Source: Vibrio nereis NBRC 15637
Lineage (GTDB): Bacteria; Pseudomonadota; Gammaproteobacteria; Enterobacterales; Vibrionaceae
Length of the DNA: 64,000 bases
Assembly: GCF_001591105.1 (NCBI RefSeq)
Contig: NZ_BCUD01000006.1
Span: 62,001 to 126,000, forward strand
Direction of reading: 5' to 3'
In this document: positions 35,993 to 45,170 of the stretch, piece by piece
Layout: every line of letters starts with the position of its first letter
Position numbering within the stretch: position 1 is the stretch's first letter
Made by a program: the position numbers and the translations under genes
Notes under the pieces: generated by a model
Database searches by the model: none
What the model saw: only the letters and a program-made list of their open reading frames with translations
Told to the model about the DNA's origin: nothing

Positions 35993-37024
35993 TCAGAAAG
36001 CCAGTACGCCTTGGGTATCAACTTTTACCGACACCATTTGCCCAATAGACAGTGGCTCTGACGAGCTTGCCAGTAAGTGGCTGCCACCCGCATCCACCAC
36101 ATAACGGCAGTGATCACCCATAAACTGCTGCTCTAGCACGACGACACTGCTTTCTTCCGCTGCGCTGATCTGTACGTGCTGTGGTCGAAGTAATAGCTCA
36201 CATTGCGCTTCCACGTCAATACTCTGCTGAGCCTTGGCTTCTATCAGGCCCAATTCCGTTTCAAATTCAGATTCAGACACTCGTTTGGCAGTCAGGTAGC
36301 TCCCTCCTCCCAAGAAATCAGCAACAAACTTACTCGATGGCTGGTAGTAGAGTTCACTGGCCGTACCGTATTGCTCAATCACGCCGTGGTTCATTACCGC
36401 CATTTTATCGGCAAAGGCAAACGCTTCTTCTCGGCTGTGGGTAACGAAAATCGCCGTCACGCCCTGCTTTTTAAAAATCTTACGGATTTCGGCAATCAGC
36501 TCATGGCGCACTTGAGTATCAATATTGGAGAAAGGTTCGTCGAGAAGAAGCAAATCCGGTTTATAAGCAAGTGAGCGGGCAATCGCGACACGCTGCTGTT
36601 GGCCACCGGACAGCTGGTGCGGGTAACGATCAGCAAAGTCTTGCAGGTGAACAAGCTCCAGCATTTCGAGCACCTTCGCTTTTTTCTCTTCTGCCGTCAT
36701 CGCTTTCAACCCAAACGACACGTTTTGCTCTACCGTCAAATGAGGGAATAACGCGTAATCTTGGAAGATCATGCCAATATTGCGCTGCTCTGGCGGCGTC
36801 CAGTTTTCACCATCATCAATCGTCATACAATTAAGACTCATCGTGCCCGAGCTTAATGGTAGTAGGCCAGCGATCGCTTTCAGTAACGTTGTTTTGCCAC
36901 AGCCGCTCGCGCCAAGCAGACAAACAATTTCACCGTGCTCGACTTCCAATGACAACGACTCCAGAACCGTAGTCTGAGGGTCATACTTACAAGTCAGATT
37001 TTGGATAGATAGTGCGCAGCTCAT
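35993..37024 (-). CDS. fbpC: Ferric iron ABC transporter ATPase FbpC
   Basis: Energises ferric-iron import. The 343 residues have Walker A GASGCGKTT (about 38-46), the signature LSGGQQQR, Walker B LLLLDEPFSNID, and a C-terminal TOBE-like domain (about 275-343) as in FbpC/PotA transporters. Its ATG overlaps the fbpB stop by one base (TAATG), so the two are translationally coupled. Confidence 0.92.
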   Translation of the reverse strand: MSCALSIQNLTCKYDPQTTVLESLSLEVEHGEIVCLLGASGCGKTTLLKAIAGLLPLSSGTMSLNCMTIDDGENWTPPEQRNIGMIFQDYALFPHLTVEQNVSFGLKAMTAEEKKAKVLEMLELVHLQDFADRYPHQLSGGQQQRVAIARSLAYKPDLLLLDEPFSNIDTQVRHELIAEIRKIFKKQGVTAIFVTHSREEAFAFADKMAVMNHGVIEQYGTASELYYQPSSKFVADFLGGGSYLTAKRVSESEFETELGLIEAKAQQSIDVEAQCELLLRPQHVQISAAEESSVVVLEQQFMGDHCRYVVDAGGSHLLASSSEPLSIGQMVSVKVDTQGVLAF

Positions 37025-38649
37025 TAGTGTGAATGCTCCAGTGAACGGTTGATGAGAACCAAAGGAATTAGACCGACTAAAACCAGTAAAACAGCAGGAA
37101 GAGCCGCCAGCTCTAAATGCTCATCAGAGGCAAAGTTGTAGACATAAGTCGCCAGTGTTTCAAAGTTAAACGGTCTCAGTAAGAGCGCCGCATTGAGCTC
37201 TTTCATGGACTCGATAAACACCAGAAGCCCAGCAATTAAGGCGCCGCGACGAACAAGGGGAAAGTGGACTCGCCACAGCATTTGGTTCGAATTGCACCCC
37301 ATGGTACGAGATGCCATATCTAATGACGGTGAAATCTTACCTAAACTACTCTCAATACTGCCGATCGCGACAGCAGAGAATCGCACCACCATGGCGAAGA
37401 TAATTGCGAACATGGATCCTGAAAAGATAAGACCGGGCCGACCCCACTCCATTGCTTTGGCTATATCGTTGACCATGTGGTCCATGAACAGCACAGGCAC
37501 CATCACACCAATCGCTAACACCGTGCCTGGTACCGCATAACCCATTGATGCTAACCTCATGAACGCCAAACTCTGACGGCCAGGATTTACTCGCTGGCAG
37601 AAGTTAACCAACAACGCCACCGCCACGCCAATAATGGCAGCAGTGATAGAAACATAAAGGCTATTTAAGGCAAATTCACGGAACTCACTGGTCCAACTTT
37701 GCGCAAAGTACTTATAGGCATAAATCAATAACTGTCCAAGCGGGAAGATAAACGCGATACAAACCAGTCCCCAACACCAAGTCAGCGCTAGCCATTTCTT
37801 CCAGCCTTGAAGTTCATAGCGAAAATCTTCACGGCTACTGAACTGGTTTTGGAATAGTTTTTGTCTTCTGCGGCTATAACGTTCAGCGCTCAACAGCAAG
37901 ATAACGATCACCAACATAATGGCTGAGATCTTGGCTGCTGCGGTTAAACTGGAATAGCCAAGCCAAGTGTCATAGACCGCCGTTGTCAGCGTATTTACTG
38001 CAAAGTAACTCACCGTGCCAAAGTCGCCGACCGTTTCCATAGCGACAAGCGATAAACCAACAGCAATGGATGGACGTGCTAAAGGTAGCGAGATACGACG
38101 GAAACTTTCCCAAGGCGAGCACTTTAAAAGACGGGCGGATTGCAGCAAAGAGACATTTTGCTCCATGAAAGCGGCACGACCCAGCAGGTAAACATAAGGA
38201 TACAACACCAAGGACAAAACAAACGTCGCTCCGGCGAGTGTCCGAATATCAGGGAACCAATACTCACCGGGGCCCCAACCTGTGACATCGCGCAAGAACA
38301 CTTGTACAGGGCCAGCAAAGTCAAACCAGTCGGTAAAAATGTACCCTACGATATAGCCTGGCATCGCCAACGGTAATACGAGAGCCCACTGTAAGATCTT
38401 CTCACTCGGTAAGCGACACATCGCCATGATCCACGCCGAAGGAATCCCGATCACCAAAGACAGCACCATAGTGCCGAGTACCAAAAGTATGGTGTTATAG
38501 GTATAAGTGGGTAACACTGTCGACATCAAATGTGCGAAGAGATCGTCTGTTTCACCGACAGCGGTAATAAATATCGCTAAGATCGGTAAAACCAGTAGCA
38601 AAGCAAGTGCTCCACTACTGGTTTTCCATAAATAATTCTTTTCTTTCAT
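37024..38649 (-). CDS. fbpB: Ferric iron ABC transporter permease FbpB (double-length)
   Basis: Fused two-domain inner-membrane permease of 541 residues and about twelve membrane segments. Each half carries an EAA-type loop: LLQSARLLKCSPWESFRRISLPLARPS near 172-198 and MASRTMGCNSNQMLWRVHFPLVRRG near 445-469. This duplicated layout is characteristic of FbpB/SfuB ferric permeases. It is separated from fbpA by 180 bases containing an attenuator-like hairpin. Confidence 0.92.
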   Translation of the reverse strand: MKEKNYLWKTSSGALALLLVLPILAIFITAVGETDDLFAHLMSTVLPTYTYNTILLVLGTMVLSLVIGIPSAWIMAMCRLPSEKILQWALVLPLAMPGYIVGYIFTDWFDFAGPVQVFLRDVTGWGPGEYWFPDIRTLAGATFVLSLVLYPYVYLLGRAAFMEQNVSLLQSARLLKCSPWESFRRISLPLARPSIAVGLSLVAMETVGDFGTVSYFAVNTLTTAVYDTWLGYSSLTAAAKISAIMLVIVILLLSAERYSRRRQKLFQNQFSSREDFRYELQGWKKWLALTWCWGLVCIAFIFPLGQLLIYAYKYFAQSWTSEFREFALNSLYVSITAAIIGVAVALLVNFCQRVNPGRQSLAFMRLASMGYAVPGTVLAIGVMVPVLFMDHMVNDIAKAMEWGRPGLIFSGSMFAIIFAMVVRFSAVAIGSIESSLGKISPSLDMASRTMGCNSNQMLWRVHFPLVRRGALIAGLLVFIESMKELNAALLLRPFNFETLATYVYNFASDEHLELAALPAVLLVLVGLIPLVLINRSLEHSH

Positions 38650-38735
38650 CGCCTAATTACAGCCAGGCTGAGTGAGAGATAAATGCATTTGCAAATACAT
38701 CTCATATCCTTTCCATCGTTTAGGGTAGTTATACT

Positions 38736-38784
38736 CTTATAAACAAACAACCTCAAGTTACCCTGACAAAAGAGCGACTTGAGG
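38736..38784 (-). terminator. Intercistronic attenuator/terminator between fbpA and fbpB
   Basis: On the minus strand CCTCAAGT / ACTTGAGG with an 18-base loop is followed by TTGTTTGTTT. It lies after fbpA and before fbpB, as expected when the binding protein is made in excess over the permease. Confidence 0.7.
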
Positions 38785-38829
38785 CTGTAATTTATCATCG
38801 GTAATCAGCTTACCGATTGATACTAACGA

Positions 38830-39843
38830 TTAAAGGTCGAATTTAACTTCGTCTAGCAGTTTGATTGCTGCTTCGTGGTGACCTGCAATTTCATCTAGAG
38901 AAACTGTATCCGCTTTGAAGTCACCCCAAGATGCAACTAGTTCAGAACGCTTCACGCCTTCTTTCACTGGGTACTCAAAGTTTACTTCTGCGTACATGCT
39001 TTGTGCTTTGTCGCCCGATAGGAATTCCATCAGTTTAAGCGCGTTCTCTTTGTTTGGCGCGTACTTCGCCATCGCCATACCAGAGATATTTACGTGCGTA
39101 CCCGTAGTTTTCTGGTTCGGGAAGTTGATGTAAACCGCGTCTGCCCATGCTTTTTGCTCGGCATCGTTTACCATCTTACCTAGGTAGTAGCTGTTACCCA
39201 GAGAAACGTCACATAGACCTTCTTTGATTGCTTTAACCTGAGCACGGTCGTTACCTTGAGGTTTGCGAGCAAGGTTCGCTTTCACGCCTTCCAACCATTC
39301 TTTAGTTTCTGCTTCACCTTTGTGAGCAATCATTGAAGAAACTAGAGATACGTTGTAAGGATGCTTACCACTACGAGTACAGATCTTGCCTTTGAATTCT
39401 GGTTTAGCAAGATCATCATAAGTGAAGTCTTCACCCAATTTACCTACACGGTCACGAGATGAGTAAACACTACGAGTACGAGTTGTTAGGGCAAACCACT
39501 CGTTTTCTGCATCTTGGTACTGAGCTGGAATGTTTTGCTCAAGTACAGCGCTTTCTACTGATTGAACAACGTCTTTTTTCGTTAGCTCAGCAAGACGGCT
39601 GATGTCCACGGTAAGAACAACGTCAGCAGGGCTGTACTCACCTTCTTGAGCTAGCTTTTCTGCAAGACCTTTTTTAGCAAACTTAACGTTTACTTTAATA
39701 CCAGTCTCTTTCGTGAACTCGTTGAACATAGGCTCAACCAAGAATGGTTGACGGTATGAGTATACGTTCACTTCTTCAGCGGCCATAGCGGTTGGAGCAA
39801 GTGTTGCACACGCTAAAGCAGAAAGAGTTAGCACTTTTTTCAT
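38830..39843 (-). CDS. fbpA: Periplasmic ferric-iron-binding protein FbpA
   Basis: Captures Fe3+ in the periplasm and delivers it to FbpBC. The 337-residue precursor has a signal peptide (about 1-21, ending TAMA). The two-lobed SBP architecture has the consecutive-tyrosine iron site NSYYLGKMV and further Tyr in VNVYSYRQPFL. A Fur box sits 26 bases upstream of the start. Strong codon bias suggests high expression under iron limitation. Confidence 0.93.
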   Translation of the reverse strand: MKKVLTLSALACATLAPTAMAAEEVNVYSYRQPFLVEPMFNEFTKETGIKVNVKFAKKGLAEKLAQEGEYSPADVVLTVDISRLAELTKKDVVQSVESAVLEQNIPAQYQDAENEWFALTTRTRSVYSSRDRVGKLGEDFTYDDLAKPEFKGKICTRSGKHPYNVSLVSSMIAHKGEAETKEWLEGVKANLARKPQGNDRAQVKAIKEGLCDVSLGNSYYLGKMVNDAEQKAWADAVYINFPNQKTTGTHVNISGMAMAKYAPNKENALKLMEFLSGDKAQSMYAEVNFEYPVKEGVKRSELVASWGDFKADTVSLDEIAGHHEAAIKLLDEVKFDL

Positions 39844-39868
39844 GGGTCAGTCCTTTATGTATTCGTAA

Positions 39869-39883
39869 TGATAACGTTTATCA
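39869..39883. promoter_or_regulatory. Fur box upstream of fbpA
   Basis: TGATAACGTTTATCA matches the 7-1-7 Fur consensus TGATAATNATTATCA at 12 of 14 defined positions, and the outer six bases of each half are a perfect dyad. It lies 26 bases before the fbpA ATG, where binding would block transcription when iron is sufficient. Confidence 0.8.
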
Positions 39884-39930
39884 GTTGCGTTATTATATGC
39901 ATGACTATTTAGAAAACAATGAGCAAAAAC

Positions 39931-39961
39931 AAAAAAAACTGCCAACATTAGCAGTTTTTTT
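39931..39961. terminator. Terminator of amtB (bidirectional)
   Basis: AAAAAACTGC / GCAGTTTTTT with an eight-base loop, A run and T run on opposite sides, 37 bases beyond the amtB stop and upstream of fbpA. Confidence 0.88.
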
Positions 39962-39997
39962 CATTAACAATATGCAACCAATTGGTTCATCATTGAC

Positions 39998-41227
39998 CTA
40001 CTTCACAGTTACAAACTCTGGGTAAGCGCCTACTCCACAATCGTGCATATCCATTCCTTCCATTTCTTCGTCTTCAGATACTCGGATGCCAACTGTGTAT
40101 TTTAACACTGCCCATACCGCTAGGCTTGCTGCAAATACCCAAGCGAAGATAACAGCCGCACCCAGTAGCTGAGCACCAAAGCTAGCATCAGCATTACTGA
40201 TTGGCACAACCATTAGGCCAAAGAAGCCACACACACCGTGCACTGAGATAGCACCCACAGGATCGTCAATCTTCAGCTTATCAAGACCAATGATGCTAAA
40301 CACAACCACTACCCCGGCAACGGCACCAATAGCAACTGAGTAAAGCGGTGATGGAGAAAGCGGGTCAGCAGTAATCGCCACTAGCCCAGCTAAAGCACCA
40401 TTCAAAATCATGGTTAAATCGGCTTTACCCCACGTTGTTTTACACACAAATAAGGCTGCAATCGCGCCCGCTGCAGCGGCTGCATTGGTGTTAAGGAAGA
40501 TTTGACCAACTGCGGTTGCGTTCTCAAAGTCAGACACCATTAGCTGAGAACCACCGTTAAAGCCGAACCAACCTAACCAAAGGATAAAGGTACCCAGTGT
40601 TGCAAGAGGCATGTTAGAGCCTGGGATTGGGTAGATTTCGCCATTTTTACCGTATTTACCTTTACGCGCACCAAGTAATAACACACCCGCGAGAGCCGCT
40701 GAAGCGCCAGCTAAATGCACAATACCCGAGCCTGCAAAGTCGCTAAAACCCGCTTCAGCTAGGAAGCCGCCGCCCCATGTCCAGTAACCTTCCATTGGAT
40801 AGATAAAGGCGGTCAAAACCGCTGAAAAGATTAAGAAAGACCATAATTTCATACGCTCAGCGACCGCACCCGATACCACCGACATCGCGGTTGCTACAAA
40901 CACAACTTGGAAGAAGAAATCTGATTCTAACGAGTGGTCTGCTCCTTCACTTTGGGTACCAATCAATGCACCAAAGGATGGCAACCAACCGCCTTCACCA
41001 TTTCCAACATACATGATGTTGTAGCCCACGATGAGATAGGTCGTACAGGCGATAGCGTATAAGCAAAAGTTTTTCGTGAGGATCTCAGTGGTGTTCTTAG
41101 AACGTACTAAACCCGCTTCTAACATAGCGAACCCAGCCGCCATCCACATCACCAACGCACCTGAAATGAGAAAGAAGAAAGTATCCAGTGCGTATCTTAA
41201 CTCTGTTACTGTAGTTGTTAATTCCAT
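39998..41227 (-). CDS. amtB: Ammonium channel AmtB
   Basis: Trimeric inner-membrane ammonium/ammonia channel, gated by the PII protein encoded just upstream. The 409 residues show eleven membrane segments, the pore twin histidines (GSGIVHLAG and ISVHGVCGFFG) and the Amt signature DFAGSGIVHLAG. The C-terminal tail is short. It follows glnK by 26 bases, the classic glnK-amtB nitrogen-limitation operon. Confidence 0.94.
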   Translation of the reverse strand: MELTTTVTELRYALDTFFFLISGALVMWMAAGFAMLEAGLVRSKNTTEILTKNFCLYAIACTTYLIVGYNIMYVGNGEGGWLPSFGALIGTQSEGADHSLESDFFFQVVFVATAMSVVSGAVAERMKLWSFLIFSAVLTAFIYPMEGYWTWGGGFLAEAGFSDFAGSGIVHLAGASAALAGVLLLGARKGKYGKNGEIYPIPGSNMPLATLGTFILWLGWFGFNGGSQLMVSDFENATAVGQIFLNTNAAAAAGAIAALFVCKTTWGKADLTMILNGALAGLVAITADPLSPSPLYSVAIGAVAGVVVVFSIIGLDKLKIDDPVGAISVHGVCGFFGLMVVPISNADASFGAQLLGAAVIFAWVFAASLAVWAVLKYTVGIRVSEDEEMEGMDMHDCGVGAYPEFVTVK

Positions 41228-41253
41228 TGCTTTGTCTCCAGTCCTTTGAATTC

Positions 41254-41625
<372 letters not shown>

Positions 41626-41634
41626 TTAATAGAA

Positions 41635-41650
41635 TCCAAGGTGCGTGCCA
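41635..41650 (-). promoter_or_regulatory. Sigma-54-type promoter of glnK-amtB
   Basis: On the minus strand TGGCACGCACCTTGGA matches TGGCACG-N4-TTGCW except for G instead of C in the -12 GC pair. Its downstream end is 42 bases before the glnK start. Sigma-54/NtrC control is standard for this operon. Confidence 0.7.
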
Positions 41651-41706
41651 ATTATTTAAGTAATTGATAAATAAATATTTAGTGTTATTTTTAGCTGATA
41701 GAAACA

Positions 41707-41740
41707 AAAAGGGCGCACTATATTAGTGCGCCCTTTTCAC
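41707..41740 (-). terminator. Terminator of yacL
   Basis: Fourteen-bp perfect stem AAAAGGGCGCACTA / TAGTGCGCCCTTTT with a three-base loop. On the minus strand the T run (TTTTTGTTTC) follows. It separates yacL from the glnK promoter. Confidence 0.88.
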
Positions 41741-41798
41741 AACATTAAGGCAAGCTTTGTGCCTCTCACCATCTCTGTGCAAGTAAAATAACTTTGCC

Positions 41799-42170
41799 CT
41801 ATTTGGTGGTCAGAAACTCTTTCCACTGTTCGATCATCAACTCAAAATCTTCTAAGCCACAGCTAGCGGTACTTTCACTGTCATAGAAATCAAACTCGCT
41901 GTCAGAATCGAGCTCTGCGCCATGAGCAAGCACATTTTCTTGTACGACCACTTCGTCACCTTGAACATTCAGGGTGATCTCTTTGCCTTCAAGAATATGC
42001 TCATGCTGAGGCTCGCGTCTGGCTTTATCCAGAAGCTGATCTACTCGATCAATTTTGTTCCAGTCTTTGCCGATCTCTTCTTGCAACCAACGACCGACAA
42101 TCTCGTGTCCCATACTCGATTTGACGTAATACTCACCCATGAGTGTATTTCTGATAAATTCGAATTCCAT
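41799..42170 (-). CDS. yacL: YacL family protein (UPF0231), unknown function
   Basis: The 123-residue acidic protein is recognisable as YacL by its N-terminal MEFEFIRNT...SMGHEIVGRW and C-terminal YDSESTASCGLEDFELMIEQW blocks. Its function is not established. The gene follows acnB on the same strand in E. coli as well, so the link is conserved. A strong terminator lies between acnB and yacL, so it may have its own promoter or rely on read-through. Confidence 0.88.
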   Translation of the reverse strand: MEFEFIRNTLMGEYYVKSSMGHEIVGRWLQEEIGKDWNKIDRVDQLLDKARREPQHEHILEGKEITLNVQGDEVVVQENVLAHGAELDSDSEFDFYDSESTASCGLEDFELMIEQWKEFLTTK

Positions 42171-42226
42171 CGGACAACCACTTCAAAAAATCTAGCCCGA
42201 GAGTATATAGCGCAGCTTTCTAAAGC

Positions 42227-42259
42227 ACAAAAAAAAGCGCCTGCCGAAGCAGACGCTTT
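42227..42259 (-). terminator. Rho-independent terminator of acnB
   Basis: On the minus strand an 11-bp stem (AAAGCGTCTGC / GCAGGCGCTTT, one G-T pair) with a TTCG tetraloop is followed by T-rich sequence. Confidence 0.9.
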
Positions 42260-42276
42260 ATTACTCAATGTTTATC

Positions 42277-44874
42277 TTAAGCAGGCTCTTGGAAAATAAC
42301 CGTATCCGCTTTCTTGGTGTACTGTTCCATTGTATGGAAGTTCAAGTAACGGTATGTGTCCGCTGCAGTTGCATTAATTTGCTCAGCGTACTCTAGGTAC
42401 TCTTCTTTAGTTGGAATACGACCAAGAATTGCACCTACTGCCGCAAGTTCCGCAGAAGATAGGTAAACGTTCGCACCTGTACCCAGACGGTTCGGGAAGT
42501 TACGCGTTGAAGTCGACATGACTGTCGCTTTGTCTGCTACGCGCGCTTGGTTACCCATACATAGTGAACATCCTGGAGTTTCAATACGAACACCAGCACG
42601 GCCATAAATACCGTAGTAACCTTCTTCTGTTAGCTGATCGCGGTCCATCTTAGTTGGCGGAGCCACCCATAGACGCGTATCTAGCTGACCACCCCATTGC
42701 TCAAGCAGTTTACCTGCCGCGCGGAAATGACCGATGTTCGTCATACATGAACCGATGAATACCTCATCGATTTGTGTACCTTGCACGTCAGAAAGTAGGC
42801 GTGCATCATCTGGATCGTTTGGCGCACATAGAATTGGCTCGTTGATTTCCGCTAGGTCAATCTCGATCACGTGTGCGTATTCTGCATCCGCGTCTGCTTC
42901 CATCAGCTCTGGGTTATCCAGCCACTCTTGCATTGCCGTGATACGACGCTCGATAGTACGACGGTCACCGTAGCCTTCAGAGATCATCCACTTAAGCATA
43001 GTGATGTTCGAGTTTAGGTACTCTTCGATCGACTCTTGAGACAACTTAACCGTACAGCCTGCTGCTGAACGCTCTGCTGATGCATCTGACAATTCAAACG
43101 CTTGCTCAACCGTTAGGTGCTCAACACCTTCGATCTCTAGTACACGACCAGAGAATTCGTTGATCTTACCCGCTTTCTCAACCGTTAGTAGGCCTTGCTT
43201 GATACCGTAGTAAGGGATGGCATGTACTAGGTCACGTAGCGTGATACCCGGCTGCATTTCACCTTTAAAGCGAACCAAGATTGATTCTGGCATATCCAGT
43301 GGCATAACGCCTGTCGCGGCTGCGAATGCAACCAGACCAGAACCTGCTGGGAATGAAATACCGAGTGGGAAACGAGTATGCGAGTCACCACCTGTACCAA
43401 CGGTATCAGGCAGAAGCATACGGTTTAGCCACGAGTGGATAACACCGTCACCCGGACGTAGAGAAACACCGCCACGGTTCATGATGAAATCAGGTAGCGT
43501 ATGGTGCGTGTTTACATCAACTGGTTTAGGGTACGCAGACGTGTGACAGAAAGACTGCATCACTAGGTCTGCTGAGAAGCCAAGACACGCAAGGTCTTTA
43601 AGTTCATCACGCGTCATAGGACCCGTAGTATCCTGAGAACCAACCGTAGTCATCTTAGGCTCACAGTAAGTGCCCGGACGAACACCTTCTACGCCACATG
43701 CTTTACCCACCATCTTCTGCGCAAGCGAGTAACCTTTACCTGAGTCCGCAACGTCACCTGGCTTGCGGAAGATGTCTGTAGGCTCTAGACCTAGAGATTG
43801 GCGAGCTTTGTCTGTTAGGCCACGACCGATGATAAGCGGAATACGACCACCAGCACGTACTTCATCGATCAGTACGTCAGTTTTTAGTTTAAATTCAGCC
43901 AGCGTTTCGCCAGTTTCGTGGTTACATACTTTGCCTTCAAATGGGTAAACGTCGATCACGTCGCCCATGTTCAGCTTAGAGACGTCAACTTCGATTGGTA
44001 GCGCACCCGCGTCTTCCATTGTGTTGAAGAAGATAGGTGCAATCTTACCACCCAGTACGTAACCGCCAGCGCGTTTGTTTGGTACGTTAGGAATGTCATC
44101 ACCCATGAACCAAAGCACTGAGTTGGTTGCAGACTTACGTGAAGAACCCGTACCAACAACATCACCCACATACACTAGCTGGTGACCTTTCGACTTAAGT
44201 TCTTCGATTTGCTTGATAGGGCCAATACTGCCTGGCTGATCTGGGTTAATACCATCACGCTCGTTTTTCAGCATTGCAAGTGCGTGAACTGGGATATCTG
44301 GACGCGACCAAGCATCTGGTGCTGGAGACAGGTCATCCGTGTTAGTCTCACCCGTTACCTTAAATACCGTCAGCGTAATTTTCTCTTGAAGCTCTGGTTT
44401 AGTTAGGAACCATTCAGCATCAGCCCACGATTGTAGTACTTGTTGTGCAAACGCATTTCCTGCTTTTGCTTTCTCTTCTACATCATAGAAAGCATCAAAC
44501 ATTAGCAGTGTGTGAGACAGCGCTTTAACTGAAATTGGGGCCAGAGACTCGTCATCGAGTAGCTCTACTAGTGGTTCAATATTGTAACCACCTTGCATGG
44601 TACCAAGTAGCTCAGCAGCCTTTTCGCGGCTCACTAGAGGCGAAGACACCTCACCTTTCGCTACTGCGGTCAAAAAGCCAGCTTTTACGTAAGCCGCTTC
44701 ATCAACACCTGGTGGGATTCGGTTTTCTAGTAGGTCAAGAATAAATGCTTCTTCACCTTGAGGGGGATTTTTAAGAAGTTCTACGAGGCCAGCAACTTGC
44801 TCGGCATCGAGTGGTTTAGGAACAACTCCTTCAGCAGCACGCTCTTCGACGTGTTTACGGTAGGCTTCAAGCAC
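42277..44874 (-). CDS. acnB: Aconitate hydratase B
   Basis: TCA-cycle enzyme interconverting citrate and isocitrate, with an iron-sensing RNA-binding role as apo-enzyme in E. coli. The 865 residues have the HEAT-like N-terminal domain (about 1-160), the swivelling domain, and the catalytic domains with 4Fe-4S cysteines, including CSLCMGN near 772-778. The start codon is GTG at 44874 with GAGAGGA upstream. The 296 bases upstream (44875-45170) hold its promoter region, where I see no clear operator. Confidence 0.96.
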   Translation of the reverse strand: MLEAYRKHVEERAAEGVVPKPLDAEQVAGLVELLKNPPQGEEAFILDLLENRIPPGVDEAAYVKAGFLTAVAKGEVSSPLVSREKAAELLGTMQGGYNIEPLVELLDDESLAPISVKALSHTLLMFDAFYDVEEKAKAGNAFAQQVLQSWADAEWFLTKPELQEKITLTVFKVTGETNTDDLSPAPDAWSRPDIPVHALAMLKNERDGINPDQPGSIGPIKQIEELKSKGHQLVYVGDVVGTGSSRKSATNSVLWFMGDDIPNVPNKRAGGYVLGGKIAPIFFNTMEDAGALPIEVDVSKLNMGDVIDVYPFEGKVCNHETGETLAEFKLKTDVLIDEVRAGGRIPLIIGRGLTDKARQSLGLEPTDIFRKPGDVADSGKGYSLAQKMVGKACGVEGVRPGTYCEPKMTTVGSQDTTGPMTRDELKDLACLGFSADLVMQSFCHTSAYPKPVDVNTHHTLPDFIMNRGGVSLRPGDGVIHSWLNRMLLPDTVGTGGDSHTRFPLGISFPAGSGLVAFAAATGVMPLDMPESILVRFKGEMQPGITLRDLVHAIPYYGIKQGLLTVEKAGKINEFSGRVLEIEGVEHLTVEQAFELSDASAERSAAGCTVKLSQESIEEYLNSNITMLKWMISEGYGDRRTIERRITAMQEWLDNPELMEADADAEYAHVIEIDLAEINEPILCAPNDPDDARLLSDVQGTQIDEVFIGSCMTNIGHFRAAGKLLEQWGGQLDTRLWVAPPTKMDRDQLTEEGYYGIYGRAGVRIETPGCSLCMGNQARVADKATVMSTSTRNFPNRLGTGANVYLSSAELAAVGAILGRIPTKEEYLEYAEQINATAADTYRYLNFHTMEQYTKKADTVIFQEPA

Positions 44875-45170
44875 GACTTTTTCCTCTCATTGCGGCTCCT
44901 CCCTTTTGTTGCTATTTAATCAAAGAATAAGGGAGTGAGCATCCTTGGAAACTTGGCTCTCCTTGCCATATTTTCATTCAATTTGAGTGAGAAACAGCGC
45001 CAGAGAGGCCAAACTGTGGGCGGTAGAATAGCAAATTTAACCTTAAATTAAAATCTCATCACTTTGACCAACATAGCAACTTAAGACTAAAGTTTTATGA
45101 TTTTGACTCACTAATCGCGAAAATTCCCACAATATGAGAAGTGTCAATGCCATCAGTTTTCTTTCTATTT

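Noticed and set aside
36203-36574. 123-codon plus-strand frame within fbpC
   Set aside because: Antisense to the ATPase gene; no plausible start region.
41922-42299. 125-codon plus-strand frame spanning yacL and the acnB terminator
   Set aside because: It is antisense to yacL, runs through the acnB terminator and into the acnB stop, and has no recognisable domain or ribosome binding site.
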